From Pseudomonadota bacterium (GTDB lineage: Bacteria > Pseudomonadota > Gammaproteobacteria > Burkholderiales > Burkholderiaceae_C), in NCBI GenBank assembly GCA_020161145.1, contig JAIUPQ010000002.1, positions 532,821 through 596,820 of the forward strand: 64,000 bases of DNA, written 5' to 3'. The position numbers and the translations under genes were made by a program. Of the stretch, positions 22,082 through 30,207 are shown one piece after another (position 1 is the stretch's first letter; the number at the start of each line of letters is the position of its first letter). Below the pieces are notes generated by a model. It was given only the letters and a program-made list of their open reading frames with translations, did no database searches and had not been told where the DNA came from.

Positions 22082-23148
22082 GGCAACCTCCCTTGGTCTT
22101 GCAGATAGAGCGCCGCCACGGCCACGCTGGGCGCACAGACGCTGGCCATGGTGGCGTCGGCATAAGGGTACACGGCGATGCCCGCCGCGCGGGTGCCGAA
22201 AGCCAGCCGCAGCACCTCGGGCACGAGGAAGGCACCGCAGCCGGCCGTCACCACCCGGGCGGGCGGTGCGCCGGGGCGCCAGACGCGGCGCAGCGCCGTG
22301 GCCATCAGGCCGGCCTGGGCACCGCGCCAGTGCTGCGCCAGCGCCAGCCATTGGGCGGCGCTGGCGTCGGCCGCGTCGCAGCCCACCATATGGGCCAGGC
22401 GGCGGCGCGTGGCCGGCAGGTCTTTGCCGCCGCCGTCGGCGGCCGGGTGCAGGTCATGCGCGGCATCCAGCTCGCCGGTCAGGCGGTAGACGTCGGCCGT
22501 GGTGGCAAACCACTCGTTCATCACGTTCAGCGCCTGGCCAGCCAGCGGCACCCGCTGGGCCAGCGCGCACAGCGGGGTGCGCACCACACCTTGATAGACC
22601 AGCTCGCCGCTGGCCAGCCGGTCGCGGTCGGTCTGGCTGGTGGTGTCGGCGCCGCCATCCCTCAGGCGGATCAGGTCGGTGGTGGTGCTGCCCACATCCA
22701 CCAGCAGCCCGGCACCATGCACCAGGCCTGCGTGGTGGGCGCTGGCCAGCCAGTTGGCCGATGCGATGTGCGTCCAGGCACGGGCGGCCTCGTCGGCGCC
22801 CACCCAGGCCCGTTGGGCGCCCGCCGGTGCAAACAGGCGCACCGGGCCGGGCAGGGCGGTTGTCAGGGCGGTGGCGATCCGGGCCACGCCTTCGGCGCGG
22901 TCGGCAAAGCCGTCGGTCATCTCGCCGGTCATGGTCACGGCGTGGTGGCCCGCCATGGCCTCGGGCCAGCGCGCCTGGGCGGCGGCCACAGCTGCGTGCA
23001 GGTGATCCATGCCCTTCCACAGCGGGCAAGCCCATTGCGCCACGTCCTGCAGCCGCCCATGTGCATGCCAGGCGGCCTTGAGGTGGGCGCCGCCCACGTC
23101 CCAGCCGATGACGTTCTCAAGAAGCCCCCCGGCTTTGGGGGCGCTCAC
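22069..23148 (-). CDS. Hydantoinase/oxoprolinase-like H4MPT-linked C1 protein (MfnF-like)
   Basis: 359 residues. ASKHA-type fold with VIGWDVGGAHLKAAW at the N-terminus and the second phosphate loop LLVDVGSTTTDLIRL. The conserved GEMTDGFADRAEGV is typical of the uncharacterised H4MPT-linked C1-transfer family. In methanogens MfnF joins the furan and tyramine parts of methanofuran. A GTG start overlaps the previous stop (GTGA) and follows GGGAGG by 5 nt; a GTG 6 bp earlier overlaps that binding site and is less likely. Confidence 0.78.
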   Translation of the reverse strand: MSAPKAGGLLENVIGWDVGGAHLKAAWHAHGRLQDVAQWACPLWKGMDHLHAAVAAAQARWPEAMAGHHAVTMTGEMTDGFADRAEGVARIATALTTALPGPVRLFAPAGAQRAWVGADEAARAWTHIASANWLASAHHAGLVHGAGLLVDVGSTTTDLIRLRDGGADTTSQTDRDRLASGELVYQGVVRTPLCALAQRVPLAGQALNVMNEWFATTADVYRLTGELDAAHDLHPAADGGGKDLPATRRRLAHMVGCDAADASAAQWLALAQHWRGAQAGLMATALRRVWRPGAPPARVVTAGCGAFLVPEVLRLAFGTRAAGIAVYPYADATMASVCAPSVAVAALYLQDQGRLPCGL

Positions 23149-24020
23149 AGCCACCTCCCGGCCAGGTTGTGGCCCAGCCGGGCCGACAGCCCCACATAGC
23201 CGCAGGTCACGCGCGGGTTGACCTCGATCACCACCGGGCCGAACGCAGGGCTGGCCACGTAGTCCACACCCACGTAGCCCGCCAGTCCCGGCATGGCATC
23301 GGCCACGGCCTGGGCCAGCGGGGCCAGGTGGGCGTCGAGCGGTGCGGCGGCGAGGCCCAGGTAATGGACCTGCCCATCACCCGCCAGCTCGATCTGCTGG
23401 GCATTGACGGCCAGCAACTCGGCACGGCCCGCCGTCACCCACAGGCCCAGACTCATGGGGACACCCTCCACCCAGGGCTCGATGGTGAAGCCGGGCGCGG
23501 GCGCCGGGCGTTCGGCAAGGCGCTGCGTGGCCACGCTGCCCGCGCCGTCGTCAGGCTTGCGCACCACGTGGCTGGCGGCAGCGCTCACGTCGGCGCGCAG
23601 CGGGGTGGCAATGCCTGCTGCGTGCAGCGCAGCCAGCGTGCGACTCTTGCTGGTGGCCAGGCTGATGGCGGCTGGCGCGCAGCCCAGCCAGCGGGCATGC
23701 GGCGCCACGGCCGCGTGGGCGGCCAGCAGCAAGCCGTCCGACTCGGGTGCCACGGCGCAAACGGCGTCGTGCTGAGCGGCCCAGCGCGCCAGTGCGGCCA
23801 ACGGGGCCTCGCCGGGAGCCGCCTGCAGCGCCGCGGCCGGGCCGCTCCAGGGCGCGTCGGCGCAGGCGGCCACGCTGAGCTGCACGCCCGGCAGGGCGGC
23901 GAAATCGGCCGCCAGCGCGGCGCGCATGGCGGCGCCCATGGGCATCAGTTCGACCGCCAGCGCCGGCTCATCCGCCAGCGCCCCGGCACTGACCCACTCG
24001 TGCACCAGAATGCGCGTCAT
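23145..24020 (-). CDS. ATP-grasp protein of the H4MPT/methylofuran cluster (MfnD-like ligase)
   Basis: 291 residues. ATP-grasp fold features are TSKSRTLAALHAAGIATP, VRKPDDGAGS, and the Mg-binding VIEVNPRVTCGYVGLS near the C-terminus. MfnD in methanogens is tyramine-glutamate ligase; a related enzyme adding glutamate to methylofuran is the likely role here, inferred from family and context. The open frame runs far upstream but is antisense to the HisA-like gene; MTRILVHEW is the natural start. Only 12 bp separate this start from the divergent HisA-like gene. Confidence 0.75.
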   Translation of the reverse strand: MTRILVHEWVSAGALADEPALAVELMPMGAAMRAALAADFAALPGVQLSVAACADAPWSGPAAALQAAPGEAPLAALARWAAQHDAVCAVAPESDGLLLAAHAAVAPHARWLGCAPAAISLATSKSRTLAALHAAGIATPLRADVSAAASHVVRKPDDGAGSVATQRLAERPAPAPGFTIEPWVEGVPMSLGLWVTAGRAELLAVNAQQIELAGDGQVHYLGLAAAPLDAHLAPLAQAVADAMPGLAGYVGVDYVASPAFGPVVIEVNPRVTCGYVGLSARLGHNLAGRWL

Positions 24021-24032
24021 GCGGAACCCATC

Positions 24033-24719
24033 ATGCAAGTGATCCCCGTGCTGGACCTGGCCGCCGGCCAGGTGGTGCACGCGGTGCGTGGCCACCGCGC
24101 GCGGTATGCGCCGGTGCGCTCGCGATTGTGCGAGGGTGCCGCCCCCCTGACCGTGGCCCGCGCGTTGCTGGCCCACAGTGGCGCAGCCACGCTGTACGTG
24201 GCCGATCTGGACGCATTGCAAGGCGGCGCACCGCAATGGCCGGTGGTGGCCGCTTTGCAGGCCGCGCTGCCGGGTACCACCCTCTGGCTGGACGCGGCTT
24301 TCAGCACGCCCGCTGCCGTGCGGGCAGCCCAAGCGCTGGGCGTGCTGCCGGTCATCGCCAGCGAGGTGTTGCCCGACGCGGCGGCCGCCGCCGCACTGCT
24401 GCCCACGCCGCGCGCCGAGGGCGTCATCCTGTCGCTGGACCGGCGCGCCGGCCAGATGCTGGACGCGGCCGGCCTGTGGCAACGCCCGGCCCATTGGCCG
24501 CGCACCGTGTTGATCATGACGCTGGAGCGGGTGGGCACCCACACCGGGCCCGACCTCACCACATTGGCCGCACTGCGCGCCCAGGCACCCGACGTGCGCT
24601 GGGTGGGTGCGGGCGGCTTGCGCCATGCCCAGGATGCCGCGCAGGCAGGCGCCGCTGGCGCGCAGGGCTGGCTGGTGGCCAGCGCGTTGCACGCGGGGGT
24701 GAGGTTCGACCAAGCATGA
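24033..24719 (+). CDS. HisA/HisF-like TIM-barrel protein of the H4MPT cluster
   Basis: 228 residues. It begins MQVIPVLDLAAGQVVHA, the HisA-like N-terminus, and has TLYVADLDAL and a phosphate-loop-like GAGGLRHAQD. HisA itself acts in histidine synthesis, but paralogues of this type occur in C1 clusters beside fhc genes, where the function is unproven and may relate to cofactor synthesis. It is the first plus-strand gene and starts back to back with the ATP-grasp gene. A 139-bp gap separates it from fhcB. Confidence 0.78.
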   Translation: MQVIPVLDLAAGQVVHAVRGHRARYAPVRSRLCEGAAPLTVARALLAHSGAATLYVADLDALQGGAPQWPVVAALQAALPGTTLWLDAAFSTPAAVRAAQALGVLPVIASEVLPDAAAAAALLPTPRAEGVILSLDRRAGQMLDAAGLWQRPAHWPRTVLIMTLERVGTHTGPDLTTLAALRAQAPDVRWVGAGGLRHAQDAAQAGAAGAQGWLVASALHAGVRFDQA

Positions 24720-24858
24720 CGCACTCTAAATGGGCATTCAGGATTCGTGCCACGCGACGCACCGATCCGCCCGGCAAAAAGCGACACAATCTGTGGCGTT
24801 CCGCCTGCGTTGCCGGTGGTGGCAGGTGGGTGGCACATGTATTGCGTTTGGACTGCCC

Positions 24859-26055
24859 ATGACTGCGGCCCTCCCCATCTGGACCTGCCCCTACTGTCCG
24901 CTGCTCTGTGACCGCTTCACGCTGGAAGCCGGGCTGACGCTGCGAGGCAGCACCTGCGCCGTGGCCGAGGGTGGCCTGGGCCATGCCCGTGCGGCGCCCG
25001 GCACACCGCAGGTGGCCGGCCAGCCCGTCACGCTGGACGCGGCCCTGGCCGCTGCCGCCGATTTGCTGCGTGCCAGCCGCCAGCCGCTGCTGGCCGGCAT
25101 GGGCACCGACGTGGCGGGCGCCCGCGCGCTGCATCGGCTGGCCCGCTCCAGCGGCGCGCAGACCGACGCCTTGAACGGCCCCGCCTTGATGCAGGCGGTG
25201 CGCAGCCAGCAGGACAAGGGCGGCTACACCACCACGCTGGCCGAGATCCATGAGCGCGCCGACCTCATCGTCCTCGTGGGCAGCTGGCCCCTGGCGCGCG
25301 CCCCCGAGTTGCTCAACCGCCTGCGCCGCGACGGCGGCTCGCTGCCACCGCTGCGCCTGCTGGGCGAGCGTGCCGAAGGCGTGACCGGCGTGGCCGCCGA
25401 GGCGGACGTGCCGGCCAGCCTGGCCGAGTTGTGTGCCCATGTGGCCGGCCGCAGCGTGCGCACGGCCACGCCCGAGCTGGCGGCGCTGGCGGCCGAGCTG
25501 CGCGCCGCCCGCTACGCCGTGCTGATCTGGGAGCCGGCGCAGCTGGGGCCGCAGGCGGCGCTGGTCATCGAGCGCGCCCAGCATCTGGTGGGTTTGCTCA
25601 ACCAGACCACCCGTGCGGGCGGCTTCGTGCTGGGGGCAGGCGAGGGCGCCTCCACCGCCAACCAGGTCTTCCTCTGGCTGGACAGCCTGCCGCTGCGCAC
25701 CCGCCGCACGGCGCTGGGGCTGGAGCACGAACCCCACCTGGGCGCCGCCGAGCGCGTGCTGGCGGGTGGCGCGGCCGACCTGCTGCTGTGGGTGGCGCAG
25801 TGGCAGCCGCGCACGCCGCCCGCCGGCTGGCGCGGCCCCACCATCGCGCTGGGCCTGCCGGCGCTGGGCGCGGCGGCGGGTTTCGTGCCCGATGTGTTCG
25901 TGCCGCTGGCCATCCCGGGCATCGACGTGGCTGGCCACCTGTTCCGCAGCGACGGCGTGGTGCTGCTACCGCTGCACGCCCAGCGCGAGTCTGCGCTGCC
26001 CACGCTGGCCCAGGTGGCCGAGCGGCTGGCGGCAGCGCTGGAGGCACAGCCATGA
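24859..26055 (+). CDS. fhcB: Formyltransferase/hydrolase complex subunit B (FhcB)
   Basis: 398 residues. FhcB is the counterpart of formylmethanofuran dehydrogenase subunit B, in a bacterial complex that hydrolyses formyl groups to formate instead of using a Mo/W cofactor. The N-terminus keeps a CxxCxxxC pattern (Cys10, Cys13, Cys17) plus Cys33. GYTTTLAEIHERADLIVLVGSWP and the C-terminal IPGIDVAGHLFRSDGVVLLPL are family-like. The open frame runs 129 bp upstream, but MTAALPIWTCPYC is the natural start. It overlaps fhcA by 4 bp. Confidence 0.9.
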   Translation: MTAALPIWTCPYCPLLCDRFTLEAGLTLRGSTCAVAEGGLGHARAAPGTPQVAGQPVTLDAALAAAADLLRASRQPLLAGMGTDVAGARALHRLARSSGAQTDALNGPALMQAVRSQQDKGGYTTTLAEIHERADLIVLVGSWPLARAPELLNRLRRDGGSLPPLRLLGERAEGVTGVAAEADVPASLAELCAHVAGRSVRTATPELAALAAELRAARYAVLIWEPAQLGPQAALVIERAQHLVGLLNQTTRAGGFVLGAGEGASTANQVFLWLDSLPLRTRRTALGLEHEPHLGAAERVLAGGAADLLLWVAQWQPRTPPAGWRGPTIALGLPALGAAAGFVPDVFVPLAIPGIDVAGHLFRSDGVVLLPLHAQRESALPTLAQVAERLAAALEAQP

Positions 26056-27740
26056 GCCGCACCGTTCGCCTGACCGGCGGCCTGGTCATCGACCCCGCCC
26101 ACCCCGGCAGCGGCCAGGTGCGCGACGTGGGCATCCGCGCCGGCCGCATCGTCGCCCTGCAGCCCGGCGAGCCGGTGCATGAGACGCTGGACTGCACCGG
26201 CTGCGTGGTCATGGCCGGCGGCATCGACCTGCACACCCACATCGGCGGCGGCAAGGTCAACCTGGCGCGGCTGCTGTTGCCCGAGTTGCAGCGCGAAGGC
26301 ATGAACCCGCTGGCGCCCATCCCGGAGGGCCTCTACGACCCCTGCTGCCCCGTCACCCCCGGCACCGTGGCCACCGGCCTGCGCTATGCGCAGATGGGCT
26401 ACACGTCGGCCTACGAACCGGCCATGGTGCCGGCCAATGCGCGCCATGCCCACATGGAGATGGGCGACACCCCCATCCTCGACCACGGCGCCTACGTGAT
26501 GCTGGGCAACGACGAGCTGTTTTTGCGCATGATGGCCGAGGGCCGGTCCTTCGAGCAGATCCGCGACTACATGGGCTGGACCATCCACGCCAGCAAGGCG
26601 CTGGGCGTCAAGGTGGTCAACCCGGGCGGCATCTCGGCTTTCAAGTTCAACCAGCGCAAGCTGGACGTCAACGAGCCGCACGTGCACTGGGGCGTCACGC
26701 CGCGCCAGATCGTCCACACGCTGGCGCGCGGCCTCAAAAGCCTGGGCGTGCCGCATCCGCTGCACATCCACGGCAGCAACCTGGGCGTGGCGGGCAACAT
26801 CGAAAGCACGCTGGAAACCATCGCCGCGCTGGAAGGGCTGCCCGCTCACCTGACCCACATCCAGTTCCACGCCTATGGCAACGAGGGGCCCAAGAAGTTC
26901 TCCAGCGCCGCGCTGCAACTGGCCGAGGCCGTCAACGCCAACCCGAACATCTCCATCGACGTGGGCCAGATCATGTTCGGCCAGACGGTCACGGCCTCGG
27001 GCGACACCATGCGCCAGCACGCCAATGCCGGCATTGCCAACCCGCGCAAATGGCTGGGCGCCGACATCGAGTGCGATGCCGGCTGCGGCGTGGTGCCCTT
27101 CAAGTACCGCGAGCAGAGCTACGTCAACGCCCTCCAATGGGCCATCGGGCTGGAAATCTTCCTGCTGGTCAACGACCCCTGGCGCGTGGTGCTGACCACC
27201 GACCACCCCAACGGGGGCGCGTTCACCAGCTACCCGCACCTGATCCGGCTGCTGATGGACAAGCCCTTCCGCGACGAACAACTGGCCCGGCTGCACCCCG
27301 ACGTGGCGGCGCAAAGCGCGCTCAAAGACATCACGCGCGAGCTGACGCTCGACGAGATTGCCATCATGACCCGCGCCGGCCCGGCCCGGCTGCTGGGCCT
27401 CCAGAGCCAGGGCCACCTGGGTGTGGGCGCCGAGGCCGACGTGGCCGTCTACCGCGTGCAGCCCGACCGCGAGGCCATGTTCACCACGCCCGAGTGGGTC
27501 TACAAGCGCGGCGAGCTGGTCTGCCGTGCCGGCCGCATCACCGCCACGCCGGTGGGCGGCACCCACTTCGTCGAGCCCGAGTACGACCGCGGCATCGAGA
27601 AGATGCTGCGCGCCCACTTCGAGCACCACAGCGCCATCAACTTCGACCACATGGCCATGACCCATGACGAGCTGTGTGCCTGCAGCCGCTGCGGCCCGTT
27701 GCTGCCCGTGGCCTGCCTGCCAGGAGCGCGCGATGCGTGA
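26052..27740 (+). CDS. fhcA: Formyltransferase/hydrolase complex subunit A (FhcA)
   Basis: 562 residues. An amidohydrolase-fold subunit that hydrolyses formyl-methylofuran to formate. The metal site begins with DLHTHIGG (His61, His63); later conserved parts include PLHIHGSNLGVAGNIE, THIQFHAYGNEG and TTDHPNGGAFTSYPHLI. Length and motifs match FhcA/FwdA proteins. The ATG overlaps the fhcB stop. The end overlaps fhcD by 8 bp. The Cys-rich tail contains CACSRCGP. Confidence 0.95.
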   Translation: MSRTVRLTGGLVIDPAHPGSGQVRDVGIRAGRIVALQPGEPVHETLDCTGCVVMAGGIDLHTHIGGGKVNLARLLLPELQREGMNPLAPIPEGLYDPCCPVTPGTVATGLRYAQMGYTSAYEPAMVPANARHAHMEMGDTPILDHGAYVMLGNDELFLRMMAEGRSFEQIRDYMGWTIHASKALGVKVVNPGGISAFKFNQRKLDVNEPHVHWGVTPRQIVHTLARGLKSLGVPHPLHIHGSNLGVAGNIESTLETIAALEGLPAHLTHIQFHAYGNEGPKKFSSAALQLAEAVNANPNISIDVGQIMFGQTVTASGDTMRQHANAGIANPRKWLGADIECDAGCGVVPFKYREQSYVNALQWAIGLEIFLLVNDPWRVVLTTDHPNGGAFTSYPHLIRLLMDKPFRDEQLARLHPDVAAQSALKDITRELTLDEIAIMTRAGPARLLGLQSQGHLGVGAEADVAVYRVQPDREAMFTTPEWVYKRGELVCRAGRITATPVGGTHFVEPEYDRGIEKMLRAHFEHHSAINFDHMAMTHDELCACSRCGPLLPVACLPGARDA

Positions 27741-28671
27741 GCGCCACGGCGTCGCCATCGACGACACCTTTGCCGAAGCCTTCCCCATGAAGGCCACCCG
27801 GGTCATCGTCACCGCCCACAACCTGACCTGGGCCCGCCACGCGGGCGTCACCGCCACCGGCTTTGCCACCTCGGTCATCGGGGCGGGGGTGGAGGCCGGC
27901 ATCGAGCGTGAACTGACGCCCGCCGAAACCCCCGACGGCCGGCCCGGCGTTGCGCTGCTGTTCTTCGCCATGAGCGGCACGCTGCTGGCCAAGCAGTTAG
28001 AGACCCGGCTGGGCCAGTGCGTGCTGACCTGCCCCACCACCGCCGTCTATGCGGGCTTTGACATGCGCAACCCGCCGCCCGGCGACACCATTGCGCTGGG
28101 CAAGAACCTGCGCTTCTTTGGCGACGGCTGGCAGATCAGCAAGGTGGTGGACGGCAAGCGCTACTGGCGCGTGCCGGTGATGGACGGCGAGTTCGTGGCC
28201 GAGGAAACCACCCGCCTCATCAAGGCCGTGGGCGGTGGCAACCTGCTGCTGCTGGCGCGCAGCACCGAGGCCGCGCTGGCCGCCGCCGAGGCCGCCGTCG
28301 CGGCCATGAAGCGGCTGCCCAATGTGGTGATGCCGTTTCCGGGTGGGGTGGTGCGCTCGGGCTCCAAGGTGGGCAGCAAATATGCGGCCCTCTCGGCCTC
28401 CACCAACGACGCCTTCTGCCCCACGCTGCGTGGTCTCGTCGCCAAGAGCGAGCTGGATGCGCGCGTGGCCAGCGTGATGGAGATCGTCATCGACGGCCTG
28501 ACCGAAGCCGATGTGGCCGCCGCCATGCGCGTGGGCCTGATCGCCGCCACCGACGAGGTGGGCGCAGCCGGCGGCCTGGTGCGCATCTCGGCCGGCAACT
28601 ACGGTGGCAAGCTGGGGCCGTATCTGTTCCACCTGCATCCGCTGCTGGCGCAGGCAGGGGCCGCATCATGA
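27733..28671 (+). CDS. fhcD: Formylmethanofuran--tetrahydromethanopterin formyltransferase (FhcD)
   Basis: 312 residues, the usual length. It transfers the formyl group between H4MPT and the methylofuran carrier inside the Fhc complex. It begins MRERHGVAIDDTFAEAFPMKATR and contains PTTAVYAGFD and VMPFPGGVVRSGSKVGSKY, conserved in Ftr proteins. The open frame starts 69 bp earlier within fhcA, but this start gives the family N-terminus. Overlaps of 8 bp with fhcA and 4 bp with fhcC indicate one operon. Confidence 0.95.
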   Translation: MRERHGVAIDDTFAEAFPMKATRVIVTAHNLTWARHAGVTATGFATSVIGAGVEAGIERELTPAETPDGRPGVALLFFAMSGTLLAKQLETRLGQCVLTCPTTAVYAGFDMRNPPPGDTIALGKNLRFFGDGWQISKVVDGKRYWRVPVMDGEFVAEETTRLIKAVGGGNLLLLARSTEAALAAAEAAVAAMKRLPNVVMPFPGGVVRSGSKVGSKYAALSASTNDAFCPTLRGLVAKSELDARVASVMEIVIDGLTEADVAAAMRVGLIAATDEVGAAGGLVRISAGNYGGKLGPYLFHLHPLLAQAGAAS

Positions 28672-29474
28672 GCGGCTGGCAGCTGACGCTGAAGGCCACG
28701 CCCGCGCTGCGGCTGGACTTGCGCGGCCTGTCGCAACTGGCCGGGCTGAGCGCGGCCGACGTGGAGCGCCTGCCACTGCCCTACGGCGCCGGCACGCTGG
28801 CGCTGGCCGAGTGCTTCACCGTGCGCGCTGGTGGCGCCGAGGGCGATCTGCTGCTGGAGGGTGACCTCTCGCGCAGCGACCGCATCGGCTGGGGCTGGTC
28901 GGTGGGCACGCTCACCGTGCAAGGCAGCGCAGGCCATTACCTGGCTGCCGGCATGACGGCCGGCCGCGTGGAGGTGCACGGCCACGCCGGCGACCTGGCC
29001 GCCTGCGAAATGGCCGGCGGCGAGTTGCACGTCCACGGCAGTCTGGGTGATCTGGTGGCCAGCCACCTGCCCGGCAGCATGGACGGCATGCGCGGCGGCC
29101 TCGTCCACGTGCGCGGCTCGGTGGGCGCGCGCTGCGCTGACCGCATGCGGCGCGGCCTGCTGCTGGTGGAGGGCGACGCGGGCGACTTCCTGGCCTCGCG
29201 CCTGGTGGCCGGCACGGTGGCGGTGGCCGGCCGCTGCGGCGCCCACCCCGGCTACGGCATGCGCCGGGGCAGCCTGTTCTTCACCGGCACGGCGCCCGAG
29301 CTGCCCGTCACCTTCCTGCCCGCCGGCGGCGAGGTGCCGGTGGCCTGGCAGCTGCTGGCGCGCGACATCGCCCGCCACGGCGGCCCCTTCGCCGGCTTGG
29401 CCACCCGCCCGCACACCCGCTGGCTGGGCGACGTGAGTGTGGGGGGCAAGGGCGAGGTGTGGATGGTCGGATGA
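28668..29474 (+). CDS. fhcC: Formyltransferase/hydrolase complex subunit C (FhcC)
   Basis: 268 residues. A structural subunit with a right-handed beta-helix built from GxxGxxxGxxMxxG-type repeats like the C-terminal domain of glutamate synthase: GHYLAAGMTAG, GDLAACEMAGG, GARCADRMRRG, GDFLASRLVAG. It tethers FhcA, B and D. It ends 46 bp before the vapB-type gene, so the fhc cistrons stop here and a toxin-antitoxin module intervenes. Confidence 0.93.
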   Translation: MSGWQLTLKATPALRLDLRGLSQLAGLSAADVERLPLPYGAGTLALAECFTVRAGGAEGDLLLEGDLSRSDRIGWGWSVGTLTVQGSAGHYLAAGMTAGRVEVHGHAGDLAACEMAGGELHVHGSLGDLVASHLPGSMDGMRGGLVHVRGSVGARCADRMRRGLLLVEGDAGDFLASRLVAGTVAVAGRCGAHPGYGMRRGSLFFTGTAPELPVTFLPAGGEVPVAWQLLARDIARHGGPFAGLATRPHTRWLGDVSVGGKGEVWMVG

Positions 29475-29478
29475 TGGG

Positions 29479-29503
29479 TGTACAATTTTTGAAATTTTGT
29501 ACA
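29479..29503. promoter_or_regulatory. Palindromic operator/promoter of the vapBC pair
   Basis: A 25-bp AT-rich inverted repeat with exact 7-bp arms TGTACAA and TTGTACA around a T/A-rich centre, standing out from the GC-rich surroundings. It is 17 bp upstream of the antitoxin start and 4 bp after fhcC. Its form and place fit the site bound by an AbrB-type VapB-VapC complex for autorepression. Confidence 0.7.
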
Positions 29504-29520
29504 TCCATCCGGGCGCCCTC

Positions 29521-29772
29521 ATGACTGCCGTCACCAAAGTGTTCATCAATGGCAACAGCCAGGCCGTCCGCATCCCGGCAGCCTTCCGGCTGGATACCGA
29601 CCAGGTGCGGATATCGCGCAACGCGGCGGGCGATCTGGTGCTGCGCCCCATTCACAAAAAGCGGGGCGATGCGCTGCTGGCGGCGCTGGAAGGCTTTGAT
29701 GCCGACTTCGTCGCCGCGCTGGAGCAGGGGCAGCGGGAGGCCCAGCCTGTGCAGGAGCGGGATGCACTGTGA
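29521..29772 (+). CDS. vapB: VapB-type antitoxin (AbrB/SpoVT fold)
   Basis: 83 residues. The N-terminal swapped-hairpin DNA-binding motif KVFINGNSQAVRIPAAFRLD is typical of VapB/AbrB antitoxins. The C-terminal part should wrap the toxin. A palindrome stands just upstream, and the toxin gene overlaps the stop by 4 bp. The longer frame upstream overlaps fhcC and the operator, so the ATG at the beginning of the VapB motif is used. Confidence 0.9.
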   Translation: MTAVTKVFINGNSQAVRIPAAFRLDTDQVRISRNAAGDLVLRPIHKKRGDALLAALEGFDADFVAALEQGQREAQPVQERDAL

Positions 29773-30179
29773 GTCGCCTCTACATGTTGGACACCAACAT
29801 CCTGATCTATCTGCTCAAAGGCAAGGCGCCCGGTGTGGCCCAGCGCATGAACGCGCTGGCGACGCACGACCGCACGGTCATGTCTTTCGTCACCTGGGCT
29901 GAGTTGCTGCTGGGCGCGGCCCGCAGCACCCAGGCGGCCAAGGTGATGCGCCAACTCGATGGCGTGGCCCGGCATGTGCCGGTGCTCTACCCGCAAGGGC
30001 CGGGCATTTGCCGGCATTACGCTGATCTGGTGGCGCGGCTGCGCGCCGTCGGTCAACCCATAGGCGGCAACGACGCCTGGATTGCCAGCCACGCGCTGGC
30101 CGAAGCGGCCACGCTGGTGACCCACAACACGCGCGAGTTCGCCCGTGTGCCGGGCCTGGCGCTGGAAGACTGGGTCTGA
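29769..30179 (+). CDS. vapC: VapC-type PIN-domain toxin (ribonuclease)
   Basis: 136 residues. PIN domain with the acidic metal ligands in MLDTNILIYLL (Asp8), TWAELLLG (Glu) and GGNDAWIASHAL (Asp), followed by LVTHNTREFARVPGL. VapC toxins cut tRNA or rRNA, and the antitoxin blocks them. All catalytic acids appear intact. The GTG start overlaps the antitoxin stop. The pair interrupts the C1 gene cluster. Confidence 0.92.
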   Translation: MSRLYMLDTNILIYLLKGKAPGVAQRMNALATHDRTVMSFVTWAELLLGAARSTQAAKVMRQLDGVARHVPVLYPQGPGICRHYADLVARLRAVGQPIGGNDAWIASHALAEAATLVTHNTREFARVPGLALEDWV

Positions 30180-30207
30180 TGCCCGCATGCCCACAAGCGA
30201 GCCCACC

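Noticed and set aside
24120-24713. Minus-strand upstream extension of the ATP-grasp frame
   Set aside because: Antisense to the HisA-like gene; the ATP-grasp fold begins at MTRILVHEW.
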